From contig JASPKZ010007552.1 in assembly GCA_030220185.1 (NCBI GenBank), positions 868,001 through 932,000 on the forward strand: a stretch of DNA of 64,000 nucleotides, read 5' to 3'. Shown here one piece after another: positions 1-10,629 of the stretch (positions within the stretch are counted from its first letter, which is position 1; each line of letters starts with the position of its first letter). The position numbers were made by a program, and so were the translations under genes. The notes beneath the pieces were generated by a model. That model did no database searches, was not told the DNA's origin, and saw nothing but the letters and a program-made list of their open reading frames with translations. Source of the DNA: Diploptera punctata. Its lineage: Eukaryota > Arthropoda > Insecta > Blattodea > Blaberidae.

Positions 1-320
1 ACTTGATTAATAATTCCCAAACTTTTATTATAACTAGTAATTTTTTTCAGGGATATCCTTTTCATCCCAGATAGAGAGATAATATCCAAGATATTTAAAT
101 TGATTAGATCTCTCTAAAATGTTATTCTGGAGACAGATTTTACTTTGTTTGGGGTCCTTCCCACGAAATGCCATAATTTTAGTTTTGTTAATTGATATTT
201 CCATATTGAATTTGGCACCTATTTTTTGTAAATTATAAATTGATCGTTGCAAATCATTTTCGGAGAGTGCCAGAAGAGCTAAATCGTCTGCAAAAATAAT
301 AGCATCACTAATATATGTAT
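1..320 (-). pseudogene. LINE reverse transcriptase fragment
   Basis: Read on the minus strand, this is the palm region of a non-LTR retrotransposon reverse transcriptase. A FADDLALLA block (the catalytic x-x-D-D box) lies near 270-300, followed by an NMEISINKTKIMAFRGK segment and a FKYLGYYLS segment, the usual order after the catalytic box. It resembles the LINE at 51.2-52.8 kb, which has NMEISTTKSKVMAFQGK and FKYLGYNL. The fragment runs off the left window edge and ends abruptly against the tandem array at about 310. No start codon or endonuclease is visible. It is a truncated, almost certainly inactive copy; the clade (RTE-like) is inferred from resemblance only. Confidence 0.75.
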
Positions 321-893
321 ATAGGAGTGTGTGGGAGGATGATATTAGGTTCGAACTTAAGGAACTGGATATGGTAGATATAAACGATACTCAATTGCTG
401 AAAATAGATACCATTGGAAACATCAGTGAACCCGGCATTGAGGCTTTAGGTTTAATAATCCACATAGAAGTGTGTTGGTGAATGATATTCGGTTGGTTCT
501 TATAGAACTGAATATCAAAGGTATAAACGGAATTGAGTAGACCGAAGATAGAGACCAGCGGAAACTTAGTGAATCCAGCATGAAGATGTAGATTCAATAA
601 TCCACATAGGATTATGCGGGAGGTTTATATTCGGGTGGATCTTACGTAACTGGATATGGGAGTATAAACGTGATTCAGTTGATAAAAATATAGACCAGTG
701 GAAATCTCAGTGAATCAGGCATTAAAAATTTAGGTTCTTTATAAATATAGGAGTGTGTAGGAGGATGGTATTCTGTTGGATCTTATGTAACATAATATGG
801 GAAATATAAAAGATATCAAATTGCTGAACGTAGAGACCAGTGGAAACCTCAGTGAATCCGGCATTGGAATTAAAGTTTAATAATGCGTAGAGG

Positions 894-1397
894 TATCATA
901 TGTTAAAATGATATTATTGACAAAATAAATAAATTTAATATAATGTGTGGCACTATTAAAACAACCCTTAAAAACACAAGAAAAGAAACAAAAATTAAAT
1001 TTTATAAAGTAATGGCTATTCCTGTATTTATGTATGGATCCGAATGTTGGACGATCACTAAAATACAAGAACAAAGATTGGAAGCAATAGAGATGCGATT
1101 TTTAAGAAATATTGCAGGATATACTCTGCCTGGATAAGAAAATAAATAAAGATATAAGAAAGGAACTAAATATTTTCAAACTTACAGACCGAATAATTAA
1201 ATACAGAAACGACTGGAAAGAACATATTGATAGAATGCCAGAAGGAAGATTTCAAAAATTATTACTAAATTATAAACCGCGCGGAAGGAGAAATGTTGGT
1301 CGCCCACTCAGAAGATGGTCTTAACAATTTTAAAAATTCTAGTTTTCATGAAACCGGAACGAGCCAACAGGCTTAATCCCCGGAAGATGATGATGAT
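894..1397 (+). pseudogene. 5'-truncated LINE, C-terminal RT part
   Basis: Plus-strand frames give the LINE C-terminal signature in order: TRKETKIKFYKVMAIPVF, YGSECWTI, EAIEMRFLRNIAGYTL, then after a frameshift near 1130 IRKELNIFKL, YRNDWKEHIDRM and GRRNVGRPLRRW. The 3' end carries a short GAT repeat (1385-1397), as in the LINE tails near 52.75 and 54.77 kb. The fragment is flanked by AATAATGCGTAGAGG (879-893) and AATAATCCATAGAGG (1398-1412). These look like a slightly diverged target-site duplication of the surrounding tandem repeat. The fragment is truncated and frameshifted, so inactive. Confidence 0.85.
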
Positions 1398-1793
1398 AAT
1401 AATCCATAGAGGAGTGTGTGGGAGGATGATATCTGATTGGATATTGAAGGAACAGTATATCGGAGATATAAACGGAAATCAGTTGCTGAATATAGACACT
1501 TCTGGAAACCTATATGAATCCGGCTATAGTTTCAATAATCCATGTAAAAATTTCAATGCGTATGATATTTTGTTGGATTTTATGGAACTGGATATGGGAG
1601 ATATAAACGGGATTCAATACAATAGTTTATCAGGCGTCGAATCTTTTGGTTCAATATTCCATTTAGTAATAGGAGTGTGTAGGATGAAGATATTAGGTTA
1701 TACCTTATGGAACTGAATGTCGGAAATAAAAACTAAATTCAGTAAGCTGAAAAATAGTTTCGTTGGACGAACTTAATGAATCCTGAGTTGAAC

Positions 1794-2196
1794 CTTCTTC
1801 TTCTTGTAAGCTCATGTTTTCCTTAACAGAGATTTAGGCGCTCTTCCCCTATAGGGAAGAATTTGAACCTTACAATTTAGTTACACTTGTTTTCATATAG
1901 ATGCCATTTGAGTGGTCCGTAGTCAGCGTTCCGCCTCATACTGACATCTAGGAAACCAAGGTAGTACTAGGATGGGAAAAGTCGGTAAATGTTGCTTAGA
2001 TGCCTTTTCATTCAGGCTTAATGAGTTTTTACTAGCCTGAAAACCTTCAGACTCGGGACCCACGACTTAAAGTCCCTTCCCGAGGACTTGCTCCTTGGAT
2101 TTTTCCATTCTAAAAAATCCATCGACCCCGGCCGGGTTTGAACCCGCGACCCTCGGGACCAGATGCAAGGAGCATAACCACTAGTCCACCGCGGCC
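1794..2196 (-). mobile_element. tRNA-derived SINE, family 1
   Basis: The reverse complement begins GGCCGCGGTGGACTAGTGG (an A-box region) and continues to GGGTTCAAACCCGGCC (a B box), so it has a tRNA-like Pol III promoter of about 80 bp. A body of about 320 bp follows and the tail is a (GAA)n run at 1794-1803. A second, similarly complete copy is at 13275-13680 and a longer relative at 62658-63075. Insertion is inside the ~140-bp array. Short GTTGAAC/TTGAATTGGAAC similarities at the edges may be a decayed target duplication. SINEs have no protein and depend on LINE enzymes. Confidence 0.88.
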
Positions 2197-2474
2197 ATTT
2201 GAATTGGAACTTTAGCTCAGTGATTTATGTAGGAGTATGAGGGAATTTAATCTTCGGTTTAATCTTAGGGAAATTAATATTGGAGATATAATCGAGATTG
2301 AATAGGCTGAAGATACGGACCAGTGGACTTATCTATTCCGGCATTGAATTTTCGGCTTCGATAAACAATTTATAAGAGTGTGTGGTAGGATTATATACGG
2401 TTGGATCTTAAGGTGTTGATATAGGAGATATAAACGTTATTCTGTAGAATAAAGATGCCGATTAGTAAAATCAT

Positions 2475-3694
2475 GAATGAATGTGGTAATGATACTATGT
2501 GATCCATAATCCATGTACTTGGTTATCTATACGGGTCATGTAGTGCAACATAGTAAAATGAATGTGGTAATGATACTATGTGATCCATAATCCATGTACT
2601 TGGTTATCTATACGGGTCATGTAGTGCAACATAGTAAAATGAATGTGGTAATGATACTATGTGATCCATAATCCATGTACTTGGTTATCTATACGGGTCA
2701 TGTAGTGCAACATAGTAAAATGAATGTGGTAATGATACTATGTGATCCATAATCCATGTACTTGGTTATCTATACGGGTCATGTAGTGCAACATAGTAAA
2801 ATGAATGTGGTAATGATACTATGTGATCCATAATCCATGTACTTGGTTATCTATACGGGTCATGTAGTGCAACATAGTAAAATGAATGTGGTAATGATAC
2901 TATGTGATCCATAATCCATGTACTTGGTTATCTATACGGGTCATGTAGTGCAACATAGTAAAATGAATGTGGTAATGATACTATGTGATCCATAATCCAT
3001 GTACTTGGTTATCTATACGGGTCATGTAGTGCAACATAGTAAAATGAATGTGGTAATGATACTATGTGATCCATAATCCATGTACTTGGTTATCTATACG
3101 GGTCATGTAGTGCAACATAGTAAAATGAATGTGGTAATGATACTATGTGATCCATAATCCATGTACTTGGTTATCTATACGGGTCATGTAGTGAAACATA
3201 GTAAAATGAATGTGGTAATGATACTATGTGATCCATAATCCATGTACTTGGTTATCTATACGGGTCGTGTAGTGCAACATAGTAAAATGAATGTGGTAAT
3301 GATACTATGTGATCCATAATCCATGTACTTGGTTATCTATACGGGTCATGTAGTGCAACATAGTAAAATGAATGTGGTAATGATACTATGTGATCCATAA
3401 TCCATGTACTTGGTTATCTATACGGGTCATGTAGTGCAACATAGTAAAATGAATGTGGTAATGATACTATGTGATCCATAATCCATGTACTTGGTTATCT
3501 ATACGGTTCATGTAGTGCAACATAGTAAAATGAATGTGGTAATGATACTATGTGATCCATAATCCATGTACTTGGTTATCTATACGGGTCATGTAGTGCA
3601 ACATAGTAAAATGAATGTGGTAATGATACTATGTGATCCATAATCCATGTACTTGGTTATCTATACGGGTCATGTAGTGCAACATAGTAAAATG
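2475..3694. repeat. Homogeneous 81-bp tandem array, 15 copies
   Basis: The segment ATGTGGTAATGATACTATG recurs every 81 bp from 2481 to 3615, giving 15 copies. Only isolated substitutions were seen: GTGAAACA for GTGCAACA near 3191, GGGTCGTG near 3264 and ACGGTTCATG near 3504. Each unit contains the 8-bp inverted pair TACTATGT ... ACATAGTA, separated by about 53 bp, so single strands could fold. The first unit is preceded by unrelated sequence and the last runs into TGATTAAGTATC at 3694. Although 81 is divisible by three, each unit carries in-frame stops, so it is not protein coding. Confidence 0.97.
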
Positions 3695-3828
3695 ATTAAG
3701 TATCTGTTTGACAATTATATTATTAGAGATCATACATAAACTTATTAACGAGGAAAAAGAGAAAACCAAAATAATAGTACAGCAGGCTATGTTTACGAAC
3801 ACGAGTGACTATGTATAAAATACTCATA

Positions 3829-3960
3829 TGTGGTCCAGCGGTAAAGTCGGCATTTCAGACCTAATGCATTCGGGTTCGAGTCTGGATTTTGAAAAATTTA
3901 GTGCGTCAGATTTTTCTGATTTTCCTTTTTTTTTTCTTTTTACTTGAAAACAAATATTAG
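3829..3960 (+). mobile_element. tRNA-like SINE head
   Basis: TGTGGTCCAGCGGTAAAG (A-box-like) is followed 40 bp later by CGGGTTCGAGTCTGG (a good B box), and then by T-rich sequence. This is the layout of a tRNA-derived SINE. The acceptor stem does not close, so it is not a tRNA gene. The 3' limit is uncertain. Confidence 0.6.
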
Positions 3961-4379
3961 GACAATTTAAGAACCGAAATATACCCAAAACACCACCTCG
4001 ATTCATGATCGTTGTTACACTTGCGTATTGATTTTATTATCATTAATTTATTTGATGGAGCTCTTTAAAGCTAAGGTTAATAGCTTCGAAATTCAAGTAT
4101 TAGCATGAAAATATCGACAGATTTTACTCAGACGTTCCTTTCACAAGCTTGATGTTTTTTTTCAGTAAAACTTCGATACATGATCTTCGGTTTCAGTTCT
4201 CTTCCGAAGCAATTCATACTCAAGACTTTTACGCCCCAAAAATCCATCTATAACGGCGAGTTTGAATCCGCCTTGGAACTGGAGGCTTACATGGTAACTA
4301 CTAGTTCATCAGGAGCTACATTTATCATACTCTCCTTGTTCAGAATGGTTAACATGAGTGAATGGTGAATCCTTTCATA

Positions 4380-4380
<1 letters not shown>
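3961..4380. other. Unassigned interval
   Basis: AT-rich unique-looking sequence. A 62-codon open frame (4180-4368, plus) has no recognisable motif and runs straight up to a microsatellite; I do not call it a gene. Confidence 0.5.

Positions 4381-4436
<56 letters not shown>
4381..4436. repeat. (AAT)n microsatellite, LINE tail
   Basis: Eighteen or so AAT units. Read on the minus strand this ATT repeat directly follows the 3' end of the LINE at 4437-6060, so it is probably that element's microsatellite tail. Confidence 0.9.
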
Positions 4437-6060
4437 TGTTTTATTTTACCTGGCAGAGTTAAGGCCTTAAGGCCTTGTCTGCCACTCAACCAGGTTTCAA
4501 AAAATACAAAAAATAATCTTACATCAAAATTACAATATACATAAACGATTACATGTTATAAATACAATACAATTAATATTTATAATGTATTTTGATATAC
4601 TCTAAATTTAAATTTATAATATGTACAAGGTATATAAAAAACAAGTAAAGATTATTAATGACATGGTATAAATTTAAATAAATAGAGAAAATTAATTATT
4701 AGACAACAGGTAACTGTATAAGCGTGACTTAAAAGTGCCAAGTGTGTGGCAACCCCTGATATCTTGAGGAAGGAAACTCCAGGAGCGGGCAGAGGCTACT
4801 GTGAATGAAGTAGAATAAGAGGATGTGCTATGAACAGGAATTGTTAGCAGACTGTTATCTTGTGACCTAGTGTCTTTAATGTGGCAAGAGGATAAGTTCT
4901 CAAATCTGGACGCCAGGTAAGTAGGAGTATAGGAATTGAGAAGCTTGAAAAGTAGTGAAAGAGAGTGCAATTTACGTGTCAGTAAGACGGAGCCAAGAGA
5001 GGTTATTAAAGTGTTCGGAAATATGGTCATAACGGCGGATATTGAAAATGAATCGAACGTAACCATTATGAACACGCTGCAGTCTCTGCGACAAGTCAAG
5101 GTTTAGATCATTATATATCCATAGTATCCATCCATAGTAATTCTGCCCGAAGGCAGGTCCTTCACTGCAATCATAGCATTTTCATGCTATGCTTGCAGCT
5201 TTACTAGGAAATTGTAAGTGTGGTAGCTTCCCGTTGCTTTCCACACCGGTGAAGGATGATGATGGTGATGATGATAATGGTAAGGATGATGATGATGAGG
5301 TCATATGATTTCGGGGACCGCTTGAGCCTTAACGTTTTCCTGACATTTGTCTTACAGGTGAGATAAAAACCCGATAAAAACCTCACTCAGAAAAACTGCC
5401 CCGACCGGGGATCGAACCCGGGCCCGTTGCGTGACAAGGCAGCACGCTACCTTGAGACCACAGCGGTGGACATCATTATATATAGTCAAATAATCGAAGT
5501 GTGGCAACACAAGATTCTGCACAAGGATTTGTTTTATCGAAACTGGGAGAAAAATTTTTAAACGTCTAAGATAATGTAAGATGGAGAAAGTCTTTTTACA
5601 TATGTGTTTCACTTGTGTTTGCCAGGTTAAATTTGCGTCTAGATGTAGCCCAACCATTACTGAGGAAAAATAAGGGATAATTACATTATTTATAGTAATG
5701 TTTGGAAGTGTAGATATTTCACAGGTTGTAAGCTGTCTTTGTTGTCCCATTAGAATTACTTTCGACTTGTTAGGATTTATATTTAGACCGATATTTGAAG
5801 ACCAGTTAAAGATGGATATGAGACCGTCATTCATTTTCGTCAAGCTGTTAGAGGGGGAATGAGGAGGTGAATGTAGGTAAATTTGGAGATCATCAGCATA
5901 GAGGTGATAGCGGCAGTGCTTTAGTACAGTTGGTAAGTCATTTATGTAGATTGAAAAAAGAAGACGTCCGAGAACACTGCCCTGGGAGACTCCCGCCTGC
6001 ACGTTGCGCTAAGACGAAGAGATGGTTCTGTTGCCCCGTGATGGCCCAGGCATTCTGCTA
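4437..6060 (-). pseudogene. CR1/Jockey-like LINE, RT to 3' end, split by a SINE
   Basis: On the minus strand the frame reads SSS*RNVQAG just before the fingers/palm motif [13 protein letters not shown] (a W codon has become a stop near 6010). The catalytic YADDLQIY follows, then [11 protein letters not shown] and the thumb-like region ending [15 protein letters not shown] at 5119-5471 interrupts it. After the SINE the frame resumes with LQRVHNGYVRFIFN, then YTPTYLASRFENLS, and ends with TSSYSTSFTVASARSWS..LP, GTFKSRLYSYLL. This order is characteristic of CR1/Jockey-type reverse transcriptases. The 3' untranslated part contains AAGGCCTTAAGGCCTT and ends in an (ATT)n tail. No endonuclease or ORF1 is present, so it is 5'-truncated and dead. 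Confidence 0.88.
5119..5471 (-). mobile_element. tRNA-derived SINE, family 2, with 12-bp TSD
   Basis: The reverse complement starts CCACCGCTGTGGTCTCAAGG (A-box region) and carries GGGTTCGATCCCCGG (B box). The body includes CACCTGTAAGACAAATGTC and a short (ATC)n stretch. ATCATTATATAT flanks it at 5107-5118 and 5472-5483, a clear 12-bp target-site duplication inside the CR1/Jockey-like LINE. Removing the SINE and one duplicate restores LINE continuity. A close paralogue lies at 61579-61909 and weaker ones at 45105-45240 and 53570-53710. Confidence 0.93.
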
Positions 6061-6596
6061 ATTACTCATCCGGAGGGGTACTACATTTCACTCTATGTTC
6101 AAAAAGTATATGTGTGCGATCAAGAGTGGTAAGTCCCCGTGAGGCCTGCGAGATATGGAACACATATTGTCGCACCTACCGGTGCTTAGGATTCTTTGAA
6201 TTAACCCTACAGATTTTTATACACAATTTCCAAATTAACTGTATTTGTTTGACTATAATTCGCCAATTCTTCACAAATAATATTAGGTGCTAATTAAATC
6301 TATCCGTTACAATTTATTTGGCCATTCTGTTCTTTATAGTCGCTAACGGCATAACTTAGTTCATATTCTTGCTTTCGGTCGTGATTTCACTTTACTAGTC
6401 CACAATCCTGATACAACTGGTTCATCCGATCCTCGTAACTTCTTATATATGCGAGAGTAGGGACATTATGGATAAACAGATGAAATTCTCCTCGACTAGA
6501 ATTCTCAAATACCTAGTGTTCCCTAATATAGGCATAGGCGCATATGGAAAACTTCTCTGATGGGTTTCAGATTCTAGAATTGTCAATTCACAAATC
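6061..6596. other. Unassigned; possibly downstream flank or LTR of the gypsy relic
   Basis: This lies directly 3' (minus strand) of the gypsy integrase remnant, where a 3' LTR would be expected. A CATATATAAGAAG TATA-like stretch (about 6445-6458, minus) is visible. I see no second LTR copy to confirm it and no coding signal. Confidence 0.3.
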
Positions 6597-7545
6597 TTAT
6601 TTTATGTTATAAGGGGTGACCCGATTCACGTCGCTGCTCGCGAAATTCAAAAGCCAGACAAACAATTCGTCGCATTGCTCCCTTCTTGGGCTGATCGTCC
6701 CGATGGAGATCCATTGTACATAGACCATTTCTTTGATCCTCTTTATCACACGTACGGGCCGTCCCAGGAATTCAGCAGCATCGGTGATCTTCCTCTCGTT
6801 CCGGTCGGGCTGTAGAGCCACACCAATTCACCTTCTCTAAATCCAGCCGGATTGGCTAGTCGGTCGTAGCTCGCCTTCATCCTATAACTGGCTAGTTTGA
6901 TGTGCTGCCTAGCATACTGAAGAGCTGCTCTCAGTCGGTCAACCAACTCCAATAACTAGTCGGTTGCTAGCTTGACAGCAGCAGGTGGAATACCAAATTG
7001 TAGTTGGCAAGGCAGTCGCAATGTCTTCCGTAAACTATGTTAGCTGGAGTCATTCCGGTGGTGTCATGAGTAGATGCACGGTAGCCCAGGTGAATCCTTG
7101 TGTCACGATATCTCAGATAGCTTGAGAAAACCTTGCGTAGATGTTCCTTGACTGTCATTACTAACTGCTCTACCATTCTATCAAATTGTGGTTGAAAGGG
7201 AGTAGTCGATGCAGCAACTCCTTCATTAGCTGGGATTCGAAGTTGCCACCTGATCGCCATGCAACTCTAGTGGCACTCCGTAGCGATACACGAAACTGTT
7301 GACTAATAATGCGGCTATAGTCGAGGTTTCTTGTTTGGGGTTGATGTGAATTTCTGGCATTTGGTGAAATAGGTCTGGTCCATAACCAGCAACAGGAACC
7401 GGTTTCCAGCGTCCATCTCAAGAATGGGACCAACCATGTCGATGGATATTTTCCAAAATAGTTCTCTCAATTTGTAGTGGCTTGCATGGCGCCCCTGCTC
7501 CGTGTTTGTTGTCCTCGGCACATGTCACATTCCTGTTATCAAAAT
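6597..7545 (-). pseudogene. Ty3/gypsy-type integrase remnant
   Basis: Three overlapping minus-strand frames together spell a Ty3/gypsy integrase. FWKISIDMVGPILEMDAGNRFLLLVMD is the start of the catalytic core with its first Asp. TTPFQPQFDRMVEQLV corresponds to the usual TPxxPQSDGxVER region with the last catalytic residues. STHDTTGMTPANIVYGR and RMKASYDRLANPAGFREGELVWLY..SPMLLNSWDGPYV match the C-terminal DNA-binding domain. Frame changes fall near 7440, 7200 and 6950. No protease, RT or RNase H is visible upstream, so only the 3' end of pol survives. Confidence 0.85.
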
Positions 7546-7920
7546 ATTTGAAAAGTAGAGTCATTTGAAATCCTAGGACAATAATTTTTTTACTGTCTAC
7601 TACTTCGGACGACCCACTGTATTCTGTCTGTATGTTTTCCTTAGCTAATTAGTTTTTATTATAGTGTAAGCATCCCACTCTTAGCTCTTCCAACATTAGT
7701 TTTCCCTGATGTCCAGCAACAAGAAACGTGTGTATGAGCCGAACCTGCCATTGGATCTGCCAAGAATTTAACAGCTAAATGTGAATTTCTGATATTATAT
7801 AGGTTTACTATTCCTTCAGTTCCGAAATACGAGGTTTTACAATTTAAATTTATGAGTCAACAAAAAAAACGTTTTATGAAATGAGGATATTGTGAGTTAT
7901 GGTAAATTATTCTTTACTAA
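7546..7920. other. Unassigned interval
   Basis: AT-rich sequence between the gypsy relic and the microsatellite; no coding or repeat signal recognised. Confidence 0.5.
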
Positions 7921-7961
<41 letters not shown>

Positions 7962-8018
7962 GTCTGTCTGTCTGTCTCTCTCTCCTCTCTCTCTCTCTCT
8001 TTCTCTCTCTCTCTGACG
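7921..8018. repeat. (CT)n-rich microsatellite
   Basis: Imperfect CT repeat with CTGT interruptions. Apparent Arg/Glu-rich open frames here are translation of the repeat and not genes. Confidence 0.95.
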
Positions 8019-8090
8019 TTAATTTCTTTTTTTTTAGTAAATTTTGAGCGCTTACGGTAACCAGAATGTTTACCCATATGGCATGCCAAG

Positions 8091-8098
<8 letters not shown>

Positions 8099-8145
<47 letters not shown>
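8099..8145. repeat. (TA)n microsatellite
   Basis: About 23 TA units. Confidence 0.95.
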
Positions 8146-8153
<8 letters not shown>

Positions 8154-8524
8154 TTAAATTTTGTAACACATACATACATTTTTTACCCCAGAAGGACCTG
8201 GAGGGTCTCGTGGAATAATTTACCAGTTCAATAGAGGGGCCAGATTCGAAAATAAAACGCTAATATTAATTCATATGACACAATTCACTCGTAGATTGAT
8301 ATTTAAATAACTAATATGATATGGGTGATTATGATTTTCAGATAATATTCGGGTAACAATTGTGCGTCAAATACTCCTGAAATTTGCTCACAGGTGAGCT
8401 AAAGTCCAGACAATAACCTCTCCTATGACACTTACAAAATCTGGGAAAAACCTGGGTCCTCTGCCTCAGAGACAAGGGTGGAATTCTATCTTCTCCTATT
8501 TTTTAATGTTTTATGTAATACCTA
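8146..8524. other. Unassigned; possible decayed SINE at 8385-8480
   Basis: CACAGGTGAGCTAAAGTCC and the following AAACCTGGGTCCTCTGCCTC resemble the reverse strand of SINE family 2 (its CACCTGTAAGAC body and B box), but too weakly to be sure. The rest is unassigned. Confidence 0.3.
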
Positions 8525-8950
8525 ACTTACTAACTGGCACTATTGACCCGTAGGTTCATCGCAGCGTGAACATAAGATCTCCATACATCCTTATCCTGAG
8601 CCAATATTTTCCAATCACCCTCCGTATGATCCACTTCATCATTGTTAATTTTATTCTCCCACCTCATTCTTTGCCTGTCTACTGGGCGGCTTCCCTCTGG
8701 TTTTCCTACAAGATGTTTGCATGTATTTTTTTCATTTCCCAATCGTGCCCCATGTCCTCCCCGTCGAAGTCTACGAGACTTAGCTATTCTTAACATATCT
8801 GGTTTTCCATAAATATTGTACAGCTCTCTATAATATAACCTTCTCCATTCGTCTGTCTGTTCATGTCTCTTTGGTCCAAAAACTTTACTAAGAACTTTAT
8901 TCTCAAATCCTCGTAATATTTCTCCTTTTCCTTAAAGAAACCGCCAATAT
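8525..8950 (-). pseudogene. RTE-like LINE 3' fragment
   Basis: The minus strand encodes the C-terminal tail shared with the copy at 40.0-41.6 kb: AKSRRLRRGGHGARLGNE, then LVGKPEGSRPVDRQRMRWEN and DWKILAQDKDVWRSYVHAAMNLR. The 3' end has ACGGGTCAATAGTGCCAGT (minus) and the element's GTTA-type tail near 8525. Upstream sequence to about 8950 is recognisable but frameshifted (the FGPKRD-equivalent region). 5'-truncated and inactive. Confidence 0.85.
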
Positions 8951-9138
8951 TTCACATCGATATATTTACAATTGGGAATATGAAATATAGTTATGAATAT
9001 TGTTATTATTTACACATTTTAGACACGCGTGGTACACGTTACATCGTTTGTTATTTCAGAAAACATTTACAATGTAGATTTTTCAAAACGTTTTTGTTAT
9101 GTCGGGTGTGCACTTAATTTTAACGTATTTGAAAGCTA

Positions 9139-10627
9139 CACTGCTCAAAAAAATTAGAGGATATTGTAGAATAACCTATTAAGACTATGTTTTTAGGAAC
9201 AGTATTAGATGCAATCACTTTCTATTACTCCAAAAGAATGTAAACAAGAGTTTGAAGTCATTACGTAACCTCTGTACCACACCAGATGTCAAAGAGATCC
9301 TGATTAGGAATATGGCAAACAAACAAAGCAACATTAACATGGGTGAAAATGTTTCTTTAGTATGGCGTATGGTCTCCTCGAACGGCCAGCACTGCCTCAC
9401 ACCTGTGTGGCATTGATGCAATGAGGTTAGCAATGAGTTCTTGGGGGATACGTGACCACTTCCATAAGAGCAATGTGCAGCTCTGGAACAGTTGTGGGAG
9501 GTGCTGGTCTGCCTGCAATGCGCCTGGCTAATGCATCCCACACATGCTCAATCGGATTTAAGTCCGGGGAAGAAGCTGGCCATTGCATACGCTCGATACC
9601 CTCCACTTCCAGCATGTCGTCCACCAAGCCAGCTCTGTGGCGTCGTGCATTATCGTCCATAAAAAGAAAAGAATCGCCTATGGCACCAGCATAAGGCATG
9701 ACAAAAGGTCGGATAATCTCATCTCTATACCTTACCGCAGTCAAAATACCACCTTGGATGACATAGAGGTCCGTACGTCCACCACTACTGACTCCTGCCA
9801 ACACCATCAATCCACCGCCACCATATGGGGATCTTTCACGTACAAAAGCTGGATTGTTTCGTGTCCCTTTTTCTCTCCAGATCAATACACGCCGACTATC
9901 ACATCCCACGTTGAATCGCGACTCACCAGAAAAAATAGCTGATCTCCACACACGAAGTTCCTCCGCCCAGTTTCTGCGATCTCTACGGTGTTGTGGAGTT
10001 AACCTGGTACACACCATGGGCCTACGGGCATAGAGACCACTTCCATGCAGTCGATTAGGGACTGTTTGAGTTGACACCCTGCGTCCTGTTGCTGTTTGAA
10101 CTGTATTTCGCAATTGAGTTGCATTCTGCTGTCTATTCCGACGGGCTCTTAACAAGAGGTAACTGTCATCCCTTGTTGTTGTTGCCCTTGGTCGACCTTG
10201 TCCGGCTCTTCTGTGAACAGTATGTTCTTTGAAAATGATCCCAAAGTCTGGAAATCACGCTTTCAGACACCCCAATGGCTTGTGCCACCTCTTGTTGTGT
10301 CTGTCCAGCTTCCATCCTTCCTATGGCCCTCCAAGCCATTGGTTCAGGTAAATCACGTTGTCGAGGCATCACTGTCCCTAAGGCAAGTCATTCACTAATT
10401 GAAACTGGACTGGATTTAAAAACAGCAACAAAACTTTCACCCCCACACCACCTTTCACATCAACAGTACAGACACTGCCCTCTGGTGTGGTACCGAGGTT
10501 ACGTAACAACTTCAAACTCTTATTTACATTATCTTGGAGTAATAGAAAGTGATTGCATCTAATACTATTCCAAAAAACATAGTCTTAATAGGTTATTCTA
10601 CAATATCCATTAATTTTTTGAGCAGTG
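9139..10627 (-). mobile_element. Complete Tc1-like transposon, ~150-bp inverted repeats
   Basis: The left end CACTGCTCAAAAAAATTAGA and the right end (reverse complement CACTGCTCAAAAAATTAATG) are inverted copies. Similarity continues through about 150 bp, including AGAATAACCTATTAAGACTA and ACTTTCTATTACTCCAA. Both ends abut TA (9137-9138 and 10628-10629), the Tc1/mariner target duplication. Total length is 1489 bp. It contains one decayed transposase on the minus strand. Confidence 0.96.
9357..10372 (-). pseudogene. Tc1-like transposase, inactivated
   Basis: The frame starts MMPRQRDLPEPMAWRAIGRM with an N-terminal helix-turn-helix (QQEVAQAIGVSESVISRLW). After a frameshift near 10160 it continues RVSTQTVPNRLHGSGLYARR, the second DNA-binding half. 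The catalytic core follows: IFSGESRFNVG where the family has FSDESRF, so the first catalytic Asp is Gly, and a short deletion precedes it. MDDNARRHRA carries the second Asp and SSPDLNPIEHVWD the final Glu (DD34E type). A frameshift near 9440 displaces the last 25-30 residues, whose GDHTPY-stop end is still readable at 9357. About 338 codons would be the intact length, normal for the family. Confidence 0.93.
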
Positions 10628-10629
10628 TA

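Larger units (their letters stand above)
310..2460. repeat. Diverged ~140-bp tandem array, interrupted twice
   Basis: A unit of about 135-150 bp recurs in the blocks 310-893, 1398-1790 and 2215-2460. Landmarks are GAGTGTGTGGGAGGATGATAT, then a GGATCTTA(T)GGAACTGGATATGG-like segment, ATATAAACG, a GACCAGTGGAAACC core and TGAATCCGGCATTGAA. Unit heads are seen near 323, 468, 609, 748, 1412, 1545, 1669, 2225 and 2374. Units differ at many positions, so the array is old. Two mobile elements (a LINE tail and a SINE) sit inside it without breaking the register on either side. Confidence 0.8.

Noticed and set aside
310..2460. Hammerhead-like reading of the ~140-bp repeat (CTGAAGA ... GGAAAC between GATTCA and TGAATC)
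   Set aside because: CTGAAGA fits CUGANGA and the flanks can pair, but no stem II forms between the two boxes and stem III is absent, so I regard it as coincidence.
2475..3694. CRISPR-like array
   Set aside because: The repeats are contiguous 81-bp units without unique spacers, in a eukaryotic context.
3829..3890. Functional tRNA gene here or at 46804, 48733, 26459
   Set aside because: A and/or B boxes are present but acceptor stems do not pair; SINE heads explain them better.
4180..4368. 62-codon frame next to the microsatellite
   Set aside because: No motif and no support beyond being open.
7897..8179. Arg/Glu-rich and Tyr/Ile-rich open frames
   Set aside because: Translations of (CT)n and (TA)n microsatellites.
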